From Aphelenchoides besseyi (taxonomy: Eukaryota; Nematoda; Chromadorea; Rhabditida; Aphelenchoididae): a DNA stretch of 64,000 nucleotides. The notes beneath the pieces were generated by a model. The model searched no databases, was not told the DNA's origin, and saw nothing but the letters and a program-made list of their open reading frames with translations. Positions 1 to 11,919 of this stretch are shown in pieces (position 1 is the first letter of the stretch; each line of letters starts with the position of its first letter). The DNA is taken from positions 13,020,001 to 13,084,000 of the forward strand of contig JAMPIQ010000002.1 of the NCBI GenBank assembly GCA_024699855.1, in the 5' to 3' direction. A program made the position numbers and the translations under genes.

Positions 1-107
1 CAATGACTGTTTGGGTTGTGCAGATCTGTGTAACGTTCACGTAACACATCTTTTACATGAATTGTAAAGTTCTGATAATCGGCGATCAAATAGTTGGCAA
101 AACTGTC

Positions 108-263
108 TCAAGTGTCCATTTGATTGTCTTCGTCGACTTTCAATTCTAATGCGGACTCAACTTGAATGTCACTTTTTGATTCTTTTGGTCGGCCGGGACC
201 TCGACGTTTAACCTTTGGTGGACGATGTACTCGTTTTGCGGTTGAACGATGAGAACTTCCGAA
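108..263 (-). other. Open stretch with AT-hook-like basic motif, possible 3' coding exon
   Basis: This minus-strand frame is open for about 50 codons. It reads as a basic segment containing RRGPGRPKE, which resembles an AT-hook (GRP core flanked by basic residues), followed by an acidic tail and a TGA at 108-110. The pattern of a basic DNA-binding segment then an acidic end resembles the tail of the zinc-finger gene next door. I found no acceptor that joins it in frame to anything upstream, and a second minus frame is also open here, so it may be chance. The rest of 1-543 shows nothing I can support. Confidence 0.2.
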
Positions 264-543
264 TTATTGCTGTTAACACCACCACCGAGTATCTTTTAAG
301 TGATGTTGTAGAAGATTGGATTGCACAAAGCAATCTGTTCGTTTAGTTCATTTTGCGAATGCAACGGCCATAAAAATGCACCAGCCGATGTCAACGTTTT
401 TCGATCGATCGTTCTTTCGGTTTTTGTAGCTTTTTTGGCATTCTTTGTATATGATGTTAGAAATTTTGTTAGAAATTTGGATTTGTGAGGTTTTTGTGGT
501 GCCGATTTGATTTTTTGTATCGAATTTGGTAGAGTAGAAGTAT

Positions 544-549
544 TTTATT
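544..549 (-). promoter_or_regulatory. AATAAA poly(A) signal of the zinc-finger gene
   Basis: AATAAA on the minus strand lies 49 bp beyond the stop codon of the zinc-finger gene, at the usual position for 3' end formation. Confidence 0.6.
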
Positions 550-597
550 CGTGGGGTTAAGTACAGAAGGTGACAAAAAATAAATTAAAAACATCAG

Positions 598-1546
598 TCA
601 ATATACGTTTTCGATTTCTACTTTAATTTCGTCGACCATCTCAGTTTTTATCCAATTTTGTTTCTTTGTCTTAATCTGTGGTTTTGCATCCGATCTTGTC
701 TTTTTTGTCTCTTTTTTCCAAAGCAAATCAGGATTCTGAATGAAACGTTTGGCAGCGGAGAACTCCAATTGACTCAAATGATGAATCTGCTTTCCAACCA
801 TCAGATCGAAATCTCGTTCATTCCGAAAAACGTGCTGAAGAAGCAGATGAGTTCGCAGAGATTTCCGCGTGCTCATGTGCATCGCACAAATCGAACATTG
901 ATTGTAGTCAGCTGAACTTTGAAACGAAATCAAAATACGAACAACCGAAATACCTGTCGTTTCGTCCACTCGTTGCATCGTCAAACTGCATAGTTTGGGG
1001 AAGTGCGTGATCAGATGTTGGTCTCGGACATTGCGCGAGTTGAATACTCGTTCGCATAAACAACAAACTTCCGATCGCTTTGCTCTATTCAGATGAACTT
1101 TACTTTGATGTGCTTTCATTTGCTCCAACGCTGAAAGATCGATTGGTGAATTGCGTCTTACAATTTTCGGACCACACACATCACGTAAAATATTGAAAGA
1201 AATGTGTTTGCATAAAACGTTCAGTACGTTGTATTCACGTAGAAGTCTCTTACTTTTGAAGGCTCGATAACAATTCGTGCATTCGATCAATCCACCCACG
1301 GTCTTCGTACTGTAGTGTTTAATTTCGTGATCTCGGATCGACGAGAATTCTGCTCGACACATCTCACAGTAAATCTTGATTTCATTTTCATTCAGAAGTT
1401 CAATTTGACTCCAATTTGTGTGCTGCAAAAGTTGTCCGTCATTCAATGAACTACTCATAACCTACTTGTTCTTCCAAATGAATTCGATACTTCGACGAAT
1501 CTTCGAACTGTAAATTACAAGTGAAACATAGCCATTGAGATGACAT
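598..1546 (-). CDS. C2H2 zinc-finger protein (two exons)
   Basis: This predicted nuclear C2H2 zinc-finger protein has about 301 residues, probably binds nucleic acid, and its target is unknown. The long open frame 598-1422 lacks a convincing first finger. Adding exon 1 (1466-1546, 27 codons) across a 43 bp intron (1423-1465, GTAGGT to TTGCAG, phase 0) creates one: CFTC, 12 residues, H, LEEQ, H, with the last His coming from exon 2. This is why I start at 1546 and not at the in-frame ATG at 1458. Further fingers are CEMC..H..H (short spacing), CCLC-X12-H-X3-H and CSIC-X12-H-X4-H, plus a degenerate CTNC unit. The C-terminus is Lys/Thr-rich and then acidic. The start lies 14 bp from the stop of the upstream gene, so the two may share a transcript. 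Confidence 0.8.
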
Positions 1547-1560
1547 CAATATGCGGATAC

Positions 1561-1746
1561 TCAGTAATTGTTCGACAAACGCTTACTGCTATTTTTTACT
1601 TCAGCGACGATTTTCATCTTCTCTCTCCTTTCCGATTGACGACCCGCGACGGCGATTCCCGTTTTCTTCAGCTTCCAAATCTCCGTCATTCGCTTCTTAT
1701 ACTCAAAAACCAACTGATCGTGTGGTAAAGTAAAACCCAATTTGTT
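1561..1746 (-). CDS. Small basic protein, C-terminal part only, unrecognised
   Basis: A minus-strand frame of 61 codons ends in TGA at 1561-1563. It is rich in Lys, Arg and Glu, contains VFEYKKRM and GRQSERREKM, and has the even codon composition of real coding sequence. I do not recognise the family. Its 5' end is unresolved: the frame is closed by a stop just upstream, so there should be an acceptor near 1715-1746 (a possible AG ends at 1716), and the first exon is not certain. It lies between the poly(A) signal of the ABC transporter (1830-1835) and the zinc-finger start (1546), all on one strand. The 14 bp gap to the next start codon is striking. Confidence 0.45.
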   Translation of the reverse strand, partial: NKLGFTLPHDQLVFEYKKRMTEIWKLKKTGIAVAGRQSERREKMKIVAEVKNSSKRLSNNY

Positions 1747-1829
1747 GCTTCATTTAAGCACGAAAACCGATTATGAGAATCCAAGATTGAGCGGACTGTA
1801 AACTCCGAATTTTGTGACGTGTCATAGTC

Positions 1830-1835
1830 TTTATT
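1830..1835 (-). promoter_or_regulatory. AATAAA poly(A) signal of the ABC transporter
   Basis: AATAA followed by AGAC on the minus strand, about 85 bp past the ABC transporter stop. It separates that gene from the small gene downstream. Confidence 0.5.
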
Positions 1836-1918
1836 AAATCCATTGAAAGAAAAGAACATCAAAATACCAGTAACGTTAACAAATGGCACTAAAAATCAAC
1901 AAAAAGAAAACCTAATAT

Positions 1919-4801
1919 TCATGACTCTGTCGGCTTCTCATCAGCTAAGATGGCGCCTTCACTTTGCATTTTCCATAATTGAGCGTACATGCCATCTTTC
2001 TCGAGCAGTTGATGGTGACTGAAATTCGAAGAGTCTTCAAACGAGCATTTAATGCTATGAACTCACTTTCCCGATTCGACAATTTCTCCTTTGCTTAAAA
2101 CCAAGATTGTATCGGCGTTCACTATCGTTGAAAGACGATGAGCCACGACTATGACAGTTCGATCTCGACACAGCTGGGCTAAACTCTCTTGTATAAATCG
2201 TTCAGTCTTTGCGTCTAGTGATGATGTGGCTTCGTCCAGAAGGACATAACCCGGATTCTTCAATAATGTTCGAGCAATGGCAACTCGTTGTTTTTCCCCA
2301 CCACTAAGTTTCAAGCCGCGTTCACCAACCAAACACTCGTAACCTAAAGATCAAAGAAGTTCGAAAGAAAATCGAGACTCAAAACCTTGTGGATGAGATG
2401 TTATAAACTCGTGAAGATTCGCTCTTTTTGCTGCATCTTCTACGTCTTCAAATGACGCATCTATTCGTCTGAAAGCAGTTATTATTGAAGAAATACTGTT
2501 AATGATTTTAAACGAACCCATATTGTATATTAAATTTAATTGTGTCATTGAAGAGGACCGTATCTTGAGGAACAATCCCTAATAGTGCACGAACTATAAA
2601 GAAAACTCTAACGACGTTTTAAAGAAAAAACTACCTGATCGTACAGTCAATTCTCTGTAATCATGATCTCCAATTGTTATAGTTCCCTCATCAATGTTGT
2701 ACAGGCGATATAGTAGACGAATGATTGTCGACTTCCCGGAACCACTTGGACCGACCAAAGCGACCTAAAAATAAACATTGTAAAAAGGTTATTTGAATGT
2801 ACACACCGTTTTTCCAGCAGGAATCTCAAAACTAATACCCTTGAGAATTGGATTGTCGGCAGAATAACCAAATTTGACGTTATTAAAACGAATTGTTTCA
2901 ATATTTTGGTGATATTCTATTTGACCTTGGTCTTTTTCCTAAACGTAGTTTTGTAAACAAAAGATGAAAACGTAAACGTACTTCTGTATCTTCGTCTAAC
3001 AGAGCAAACAGATTCTCCATATCGAGAAAAGCTCTTTGGATGACTGAATAGACGGTCCCCAGAAAGTTTAATGGCACGCTGAGTTGATTTAAATAGGTCG
3101 TGAAGAGTATGTAATCTCCGGCCGAAAGTCCAGAGTTTGGTCGTGAAATCTTGTAAGCCATCATTATCGATCCAATTACCATTGATACTCCAAGAATAAA
3201 GTTTTGTAAAGCATTCAAAAATTGCAACGAGTAAACGGTCTTTCGTTCTTTCATTTGATAACTAAAACTTTAAAATGAACTTTCTAGTTTTTCTGAACTC
3301 ACTCATCCAATGCCCGCTTGAAACGTTCGCATTCGATCTCCTGATTGTTATAATATTTCACTGTCTCAGCATTCAACAACGAGTCCAAAGCTACAGATGA
3401 AGCGTGGTTGTCTGCGGCGTTCATGGCGCGTCTGAATTTGATTCTCCATCGCGTCAAGAACACTGTTAGACCTTAAAATCAACGATCGCATCGATTCTGC
3501 TTATCATTCCTACTCAAATATGTGACCATTGTGAGAGCAATTAGAATTCCGAAGAAGATGTCGAAGATTGCAACGAAGAATACTATCGCAATAACAATAT
3601 CAACAATCGTAGGCCCAATGTTAAAGAAAAGATAACTAAAAAACAATAACAAAATGATTGAATATAAATCTTACTTCAAAAAATCGTTAATTGAGCTTGT
3701 ACCACGATCAATCACCTTCATTAGTTCGCCAGATTTCCGACTGAGATGCCATTTCAGAGGCAATTTGTGTAGATGACGAAAAACTTCGATGTCAATGGAT
3801 AGAGTTGTGTGTTGTTGAACGGTTAGCCATAGCAATGTTCGATTTGTATTCAAAAAACCCCCCATAGCTCCACCGCCTTGAAGAAATTTCAATGTTGTAG
3901 CAATTACAATTAGATCCCAAGCAAAGCGAGGATGAGGACCGGATAATTCGTCGACTAAAACAAGGTCAATAAATAAAGAATTTGAAGAAGGATACTTACC
4001 AATCCATTTACCATAGAGAGGAACGAGCGTATTGATGACGCGTCCAATAACAACAAGTCCAATGCAAATAAGAATACGAATACGTACCATAATGTTATTT
4101 TCGGCCCAAACATATCGAACGACTCTTTTGGTGCGATCAAGAAAGATCGAAAATGTCTAAAGCTGCAATTTAGATCAGTCAGAAATTAATAAAACGTACA
4201 GAACCTTCGCTAACTGGTTTAGTCCAATTGCGAGTAAGTCCGAAGAAAACGATCATTATTATTAAAACATGAGCCAAATAGAACTTTGCATATGCGCTTT
4301 GAGTTGATCTAAGCATTGAAATCACTACTGGCTTCAAACGTGAACTTACATTTGCGGAAACCCGAGTTCTGCAGCACTAAGTAGAACGGGTAAAAGAATA
4401 AGAAGAAGGTAAACAGCGTGAAAGATGGGAATCCAGAATGGGACGAGATGTTCCAAACGAAAGGAAATCAATGTTAGCCACGAAGATATCCAATAAATCG
4501 TGTTGACAACGAGCAAACTCAGAACAATCCATTTAATTCTGAACATTGTGTTGTTGAATTCGACGACGATTAGAACGATTGGCAGAATAATGGCCAGAAA
4601 ATAACCGCATATGACAACATAGAAGAAGGGTGGAGATATCTTTGAATTCAGAGTTTCGTATGTTAATCTGTTGCTTCGACGATAATGAAGTACCTTAAAC
4701 AAGTTGAAGGCGGACATAAAAACAACCACAGCAGCTGAGACGGCACATGTCAAAAGAACAGTCGTTGGATAGATGAGTGCATCCGGTGACGAATTAGACA
4801 T
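1919..4801 (-). CDS. hmt-1: ABCB6/HMT-1-like half ABC transporter
   Basis: This is a half-size ABC exporter of the ABCB6/ATM1 family, which in worms (HMT-1) works in heavy-metal tolerance at intracellular membranes and in mammals is linked to porphyrin handling. The first exon (4350-4801) encodes several hydrophobic helices, matching the extra N-terminal membrane domain of ABCB6. The core follows: [11 protein letters not shown] and [13 protein letters not shown]-type RKSGE and DRGTSS, all close to ABCB6. The nucleotide-binding domain has Walker [10 protein letters not shown] (about 2733-2760), Q-loop VPQDT, signature LSGGEKQ, Walker [12 protein letters not shown] and switch AHRLST, so it looks catalytically intact. 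About ten short introns are visible. The protein ends shortly after [13 protein letters not shown], as the family does. It is transcribed divergently from IFT139. Substrate cannot be read from sequence. Confidence 0.92.
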
Positions 4802-5094
4802 TATGTTATTGTATGTAGAGGACCGGTTGTGTTGTTATTGAGATCCAATCAACATTTTTGGAGACCAGACATAAATAATATACATATTTTCAATAAGCGT
4901 CAATATTTCTACATCATTTGTAAACTCAATTCACAGAAATTGATTTCACTTTTTCCTACAAAATGAACTGTTTCGTCTTCTGTATTTCCAATCAAAAGTC
5001 CTCAATACATAGTCGTTGAACAACCGCAATCTGTACAAGGGTTTTTTTAAACAAAATCTAAGAATTGAACGTAGCAAAGAAGTAACAAATTGCA

Positions 5095-5108
5095 GTTGCC
5101 ATGACAGC
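5095..5108 (+). promoter_or_regulatory. X-box-like (RFX/DAF-19) site upstream of IFT139
   Basis: GTTGCCATGACAGC matches 13 of 14 positions of the RFX X-box consensus RYYNYYWWRRNRAC, the only mismatch being G for A at position 13. It lies 70 bp before the chosen ATG of the intraflagellar transport gene, the usual distance in nematode ciliary genes. It therefore also supports the ATG at 5178 over in-frame ATG 5112. The rest of 4802-5177 is AT-rich shared promoter space with no other motif that I trust. Confidence 0.6.
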
Positions 5109-5177
5109 CAAATGGATGCGAAAGCTGAGAACGTCAAAGCGTTTCAGTTAAACCAAAGTTATATTTCGGTATCAGCA

Positions 5178-8100
5178 ATGGATATTGACAGCGAGATATT
5201 TTGCATGGTCAATCACTATGTTCGTCTAAATCTATACGGAAGTGCTGCTCGTTTATGCGATGAATCGGCACGTCGAGTGGACGATCAAAGACAACTGAAT
5301 ATTTTGAAGGCATATTGTTTTGCTAAAGCAGGTTAGTAGATGAAACTGCCTTGAGATGTCGTTGAATGGGTTTAGGAAAATCAGCAGAAGCCATTCGTCT
5401 TTTGAACAACTACATGAATGAGTCGGATTTGGACTTAGCCGTTTTCACGGCTCTGAAGATCGCGTATACGAACGAAAAAACTGTCGGTGAGAAATAGATC
5501 GATTGACTCGAAATCAATTGTAGGTTTAAGATAAGGATTCAATACGCGAAATGGACATGAAAATTCAAGCGGCTTGGGCAACTTCTCATGATCGTGCAGC
5601 ATTCCTGACGGGAACGCTTTTGATGTTCGAAAAGACGTTCGACAGAGCGCGATCACTGATCGAACGAACAGCCAACTCCAACACACACAACTCAACGGTA
5701 ACTGAAACTTTGAAATCTCATGTACAACCTCATAAAATTCAGTGCGTTGCTCAAAAAGGATGGTTAGAATTGTTAACCGGTCGAGATTCCAAAGCTGCAA
5801 TGACAAATTTTGAAAATGCAATTGCTAGCAAATGTCCAGAAGCTTATTTAGGAAAAGCTCGACATTTGGAAATGCGGTACTTCAATAGCAAGTTTATTGT
5901 TAACGTCGTTGAAATTTAGCCACGACCTGAATGCAATGAAAACCACAGTCAATGAGCTGATTACTGAGCATCCAACTTTACTGGCCGGTTATATCGAACT
6001 AATCAAAGTTCTTGCAATGAGTCGTGATTGGGAAGCCATGGCCGAAGCTGCTCAAAACGCTTCGTTAATACAACACGAATGCATTCCCGTCCAATTGTTC
6101 GAATGTATCGAGTGTATTGTAATCAAAGGAGACTTGGATACTGCCGAAACACTGCTACCCGAACTTTTCGATACGGTCATCAAAACTGAAGCAACCAACC
6201 ATGATCTTTGTCTGTACATTGGAAAGTTTTTGAGCGCCGTGATGCTTGACCACTCGTTAATTCTACAATTCGCAAAGTATTTCTATTGTTACTTCAAATT
6301 CAACCATTTCGCTTTAGACGTTTCATTGATCGAGCGCTGCTTAACAACAACAACTCCATCGAAGCGATAGCCGAGAAAAGTCGACTTTTGCTTTTGGAAA
6401 ACGATGTGAAACAAGCAATGAAAACAGCAATAAGTGCAGTCGATGAACAAAATCTTTCATCGCCAACCGCTTTGTTATGTAAAAAAGAGTGAAATTACGC
6501 TTATTGTCTCACTACTTTAGGTATAATTCGATGTTATATTGCACAAAATGAAGTCGCTGACGCAAAAACTCAAATGGATTTGTTGAAAGCGACGTTTCCA
6601 GAAGTCGACAAAACAGTGGTAAATTTGAGATATTCTCATGCACAGAAGATTGGTAACCATTTTTAGGAATGTCTTTTCTTGCAAACGATGATCAATCGAT
6701 TGAGTGGTGTCAATAACGAACAGTTCTTGTTCAACATCAAAAACATCGTCGATCATCAGTTAGCTAATTTGCAGGTACAATCATAACTTAGTGTATAAAA
6801 TGTGGCTTGTTTAGAGCACATCCTATGGATTAGACTTTTTGAAGCAGCTAAATGCAACGTTTTTGTTGGAACTTGTTTCACTGCTTTTCGAAATCGCACC
6901 AATAACTCCGTCAAAGATTGCCGATCCAACGTTGAAGGAAATTGAACGTATACTCACCGTAATTTGTGAACACTTTCCCGGTGCCGCTAAACCTGCCTAC
7001 TTGTTTGCTCGTGCAAAATATCTGTACATGGACGTTGATGGAGCTCAGAAGTTGCTACAGAACTGTATCGACAAAAACAACAACATCGCTGAAGCTTATC
7101 TTTTGATGGCCCAGGTATTTGAATGGCAGGAAGAAGTTGCATAAGCGCAATTTCAGATCTTTGTACATAAACAAGATTTAGAAGAGGCGTCCAAATACCT
7201 GGACATTGGATTAGGCTTCAACTTCAAAGTACGCGATCATCCACTTTACTATCTGATCAAAGCACGGGTGCTGAAACGGTCGAAGAAAACTGAAGAAGCG
7301 ATCATGATGCTCAAGTCGGCTCTCGATCTACCCGCTTTTTTGAGTAAGAAAAAGAAACAAAAAAACAATTTTGGTGTTTTAGATCGAGAAAAGTCCTACG
7401 AAAAATTGGAGGTAACTGAATCAGATCGAATTTCAATTTATTTGGAATTAATTGATTTGCTACAACAATTAAACAAACCGGTAATCCGCCATAACATGTC
7501 ATCGAATAAGTTTGTTGTAGCAAGAAGCAGGTCGTATGATGAACTCAGCGATAGCGATGTATCACGGCAAAGCCGAAGAACATCAGTTGGTGTTGATGAA
7601 CGCTCAGCTACGACTTCAACGCGGAGATGTTGATGGTGCAATCAAAGTTCTAGAGAATGTTCAACCAGGTACTATTAAAATGAAGAGTATTGTAAATGTG
7701 CAATTTAGACCAACTCAACTATCAAATGGCACGTGTTCGAATGGCTCAAATTTACTTGGAATACAAACACGATCGAATTCGTTTTGCTCAATGTTACAAG
7801 TGAGTAGTAAGATCTCAAAACTCTATTGTTTTAATGGGTCTTCAGAGATATACTCGACAAAAATGCCACCCCTCAAGCGTATGTTATGTTGGGCGATGCG
7901 TACATGAGTATTCAAGAAGTAAGCGGCTATTGTGACTTGGAATAAGTTCAGTTTTAGGCTACAAATGCTATTGATGCGTACGAGACGGCAATGCGCAGAA
8001 ATCCCAAAGACTTTGAGTTGGCAGTTAAGATCGGAAATGCCTATGTTAAATGTCATCTCTACAACAAAGCAATCAATTTCTACGAATCTGCAATGAACAG

Positions 8101-10190
8101 TAGCAAACAACCGCTATTGAGATTGCGTTTCGCAGAGCAACTACTAAGATTGGGGAACTTTGAGAAGTGCGAACGAGTTCTACGTGATGTCATCGATGAG
8201 TCTAAAGATCCCAGTGGTCAGTTTGTAATTGATTGAAAGTATAAGAATTGAACATGCTTGTCGTAGACTTACAAGAATTACGAGATCATGTCGCTTTTTG
8301 GTCATTACTTTCTCGTATGCATTACGAGGCCGAGAATCACAGTCTTGCGATTACGGCCCAACAAAAAGCCCGAGCATTACAAATGAAGATTCTGGGAATG
8401 TCGTTGTCCGAAATCACTGGTGTTGCCAGCGAACGACGCTCAGCTGCTGAGTAAGCAATGATCATTTATAGTACTTGTTTTTTTGCTTTTTCAGAATCTG
8501 TTGTCGTTTAGCGGAATTACATGCAAGTCGTCGAGAATGGCAAAAATCAATTGAACTCTACAAGGAGGCTATTTTCATTAATGAACGCGAACTCAAAATG
8601 GTTTCCAATCCTGCACCCGACAGTTTAGAGTATTTTCATCTGCAAACAATGATACGTTTGGCTCACATTTATATGACAATGGGAAAATTGCAGCAATGCA
8701 ATCAACAGTGTCAAGCAATTATAAATTTGGACAAAAACAACAACGAAGCTACTTTGGTTGATCTTTGTATTTTCGATCCTATGTAAACTCTTGAATTCAG
8801 ATGCTTGCCGATCTCATGTATCAACGAAATGAAGGTGATCAAGCCTTGAAACATTTTGCTCAACTACTCGAAAGAAACCCAAGTTTGTAACTATTTATTT
8901 TGATAGAATTGAAGTTTGTTATAGATCATTACCACGCTCTTGCTCGTTATATCGAGTTGGGGTGGAGGAAAGGCGATTTGGAGTTGGTGGAAAAGTATAT
9001 AAAAAACGCCTACGATTGTAATCCTCGCGCCACAAGTGATGCAGGTTATAATTATTGTAGGGGTCTGATCGAATGGTAATCAAAATTGTATAGCTTCTTA
9101 TCGTCGCATTTTTCAGGTACTCCAGCGAACCGAACAACGCTCTTCAGGCATTCAATCGTGCTCGTCGTGATTTGGAATGGGGCGGTCGTGCTCTCTACAA
9201 CATGATTGAAATCTGTTTGAATCCGGATAACGAGATCATTGGCGGAGAAGTTGTGTTTGAGAATTCCGATCAAATTCCGTAGTTAACAGATTGTTTTCTC
9301 GATTAGCCACAAGTTTCAGATTGGGCGAAAATCGTGAAATCGGTGTAAAAACGGCTGATCGATTTTTAAAGGTTGACAATCGACATTCAATTTCATTATA
9401 GCGAATTTTAAGGAGCTACGTCATAAACCGGGACTCGATTACAAGTACAAATTAATGGAGAACTTCATTCTACTAACAAGTGGAAACAAAGCCAATGTAC
9501 AACAAGCATTAACCAATTTCTTGGAATTTGCGGGAACGGACACTCCCGGAACAACATTGGTTTTGAATAAACAAAAAGGTTTATTTAAAGAAATAGTTTA
9601 GAATGGCGATCGAAATTTGAATGTCGGTGCAATTTTGGGATCAGCTCGTGCGTACATGATGCTAAAACAATCGCAGAAGGCAAAAGCACAACTAAAACGT
9701 GTGTTGTCTCATCCGTGGAATCTTGAAGATGCTGATTACTTGCAACAATGTTGGCTCTTACTAGCCGATATGTATATTAATCAGGGAAAAAACGATCAGG
9801 CAACAGCCGTTCTACGTACCGTTCTTCAGTACAATGCGGTAAGTATATTGAACTTTCGTTTGAAACGACTCGAAATTTTAGAGTGCAACTAAAGCGTTTG
9901 AGTACATGGGTTTTCTTCGTGAACGAGAACAGAAGTTCGCGGATGCTGCTGCAAACTATGAAATGGCATGGCGTTTGTGTAGGCAACGAAATGCAGCCAT
10001 AGGTTTGAAGAGAATTAACGATATGAACAATGGGAGAGTTTCAGGCTACAAACTGTCATACAATTATCTCAAATGTCGTCGTTTATTCGATTGCATTGAA
10101 ACTTGTCATGTCGTTCTTCAACAATACCCGAATTATCCGAAAATCAAAAAAGATGTTTTGGACAAGGCTCGAGCGAGTATTCGTGTTTGA
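5178..10190 (+). CDS. ift-139: Tetratricopeptide repeat protein 21B / IFT139
   Basis: IFT139 is a subunit of intraflagellar transport complex A, which drives retrograde transport in cilia. The gene spans 5 kb in about 20 exons and predicts about 1,300 residues, the family size. Similarity to TTC21B runs end to end: [21 protein letters not shown] at the start, many TPR units, [15 protein letters not shown] and GGEV near 9181-9255, MGFLREREQ and YEMAW near 9906-9966, and [12 protein letters not shown] at the C-terminus, where the family ends in almost the same words. An intron near 7345-7382 happens to be open in frame. I chose ATG 5178 because it aligns with the family start and follows the X-box-like site; ATG 5112 is in frame and possible. 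AATAAA at 10220-10225. In nematodes this predicts expression in ciliated sensory neurons. Confidence 0.93.
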
Positions 10191-10280
10191 GTTCATAACC
10201 AGATTCTATGTTTGATGCAAATAAACAAGTTTGAAAACGTTTGTATGAAGGGTTGCCGGACATACTGAGCACCAACGACA

Positions 10281-10622
10281 ATGTTCACTGCGAGAGTTCG
10301 TTCTTTGTGCTCATCCTCGGCGGTGGTCGAAAATTGGTCGTTGCGGTCGAAAGGTTTTCGCTCGAAAGGTGCAAGTTGGTTATTCTTGGGGAATGGATTT
10401 TTATAGCACCGTCTTATAACATTTGGCTTTTTCGTTTGTCTTTCCGCAAACTATTTACATTGTCGACGGATCTCGTGTGTCGGTGTTTTTGTCGAAGAAA
10501 ATTTTAATGCGCACATTCCGCTCTACGACTATTTGATGGACAGCACGAAAACAAAGGGTTTGGTTGTTGAACACATCGACAACAATGAAACTGCTGCAAT
10601 GCTACGGATCCACGCGGCAACA
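10281..10622 (+). CDS. Candidate small membrane/mitochondrial protein between IFT139 and STK16
   Basis: One frame runs from ATG 10281 to TAA 10620-10622 with a single internal TAG (10404-10406). That TAG ends a possible 3' splice site (TTTTTATAG), so an in-frame intron starting at 10323 or 10326 would remove it. The N-terminus (MFTARVRSLCSSS) is Arg/Ser-rich without acids, like a mitochondrial presequence. A hydrophobic stretch follows, then an acidic segment with YDYLMDSTKTKG. It starts 56 bp after the IFT139 poly(A) signal and would overlap the first 38 bases of the kinase gene in another frame. I do not recognise it. The alternative is that 10191-10584 is a leader of the kinase transcript. 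Confidence 0.3.
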
Positions 10623-11726
10623 CATACAAGTCGGCGTGGATAAGTACAAGCTGAGGCGTGTGATTGCTAAAGGGTAAGGACTTCTATTTTCATTACGATT
10701 GGTCTTATGTGAAATTTCAGCGGATTTAGCACGATTTATTTGGCCAAAAAGTCTGGATCGCCAGATGAATTTGCCATTAAAAAAATATACGCACACTCTC
10801 AACTTGAAATATCGCGTATACGACGTGAAATCTACTCTCATGACGTTTTCGGTGGCGAACATTTGATGAAAGTTCTGGGTGTTTATCGAGAGCGTTTTGG
10901 CGAGGAATCATCGGTTTTCTATTTGGTTATGAATTACTGTCCGGTAAGTTCGGTGATTTTACTTGACAGCAGACAGACCTCACGCAGCTCTTAAAAGTTT
11001 CTGTTGTCTCACTCTGTTCATTTTCAGTTTGGAAGCATTCAAGATGTTTTGGATTCGCATCGTAAATCGAATAAGCTACTTGACGAGACGGATGTTTTAA
11101 CGTACACACAACAATTATGTCAAGCACTCGATTTTATGCATCGCAGTCAACCGTCCATAGCTCATCGGTAGGAGATTGTTTTTCAATTATTTGTTGTGAA
11201 TTCGAGGTTTAGAGATGTAAAGCCGGCAAATTTGTTGTTGAAAACGGAGAAGCATCTTGTTTTGACTGATTTTGGCTCAGCGGTGATCGTACCAGTTGAA
11301 GTGACCAACTACTCGGATAGTTTGGCACTAAAAGATGAAGCTGCCGAGCTTTGTACGATGACATATCGAGCACCGGAGTTATTCAGTTGTGAAGTTGGTT
11401 TGCGATATGATGATCGAGTAGATACGTGGTCAGCTGGTTGTGTTCTACATGCTTTGTGTTTCCATGTTTCTCCATTTGATGAAGTTGTTGCACGTGGAGA
11501 TTCGGTTCCATTGGCCGTTATGTCCTATCGTTTTCGTGAAGCCCCAATTAGTCACTCGTAAGTTGGGAATTTCGAATGAATTGTTGGAGTTTTTGTTTGT
11601 AGATATTCGAAAGAATTGATGGAACTTCTTGCGTTTATGTTGTTGGTATCAAGCAACGACCGACCGACATGTGGATTGATTTTGCAGCGTTTGAATGAAG
11701 TCAATTCAGAATCCGAGTCCCAATAG
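10585..11726 (+). CDS. STK16-like serine/threonine kinase (NAK family)
   Basis: A compact protein kinase of about 300 residues closest to STK16/MPSK1, a Golgi-associated kinase of the NAK family that is lipid-anchored through its N-terminus. It begins MKLLQCYGS, so Cys6 could be acylated. ATG 10585 is the first in frame after a stop at 10534. Seen in order: glycine loop KGGFSTIYLAKK (an intron splits it at KG/G), catalytic lysine in FAIKK, catalytic loop AHRDVKPAN (an intron after HR), metal site TDFGSA, activation segment TMTYRAPELF and VDTWSAGCVLHAL. These match STK16 point for point, including GDSVPLAV. The protein ends soon after subdomain XI with RPTCGLILQRL. All catalytic residues are present, so it should be active. 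Confidence 0.9.
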
Positions 11727-11919
11727 CTTTCACTAATCATTCACACTTCACATTCCTGTGATTGACATATAAGAATAAACACTTTCATGTCCCGTTTACA
11801 CAGCTCATAGAACAAACGTTTGAGAATAGTTTTGTGATTCGCTAAAACAAAAGGTTGAAATACCAACAGAATTAGGTCATCTCACAGACGGCGGTTTTCG
11901 AGAAATTTTTTGCGATTTA

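Noticed and set aside
2..211. Plus-strand CXXC...H..H pattern resembling a zinc finger
   Set aside because: The spacing is wrong for C2H2 fingers and no splice keeps the frame between the two Cys-rich pieces.
7345..7382. Lys-rich insertion in IFT139
   Set aside because: It is an intron that happens to be open in frame (GTAAGA to TTTTAG); not a real protein insert.
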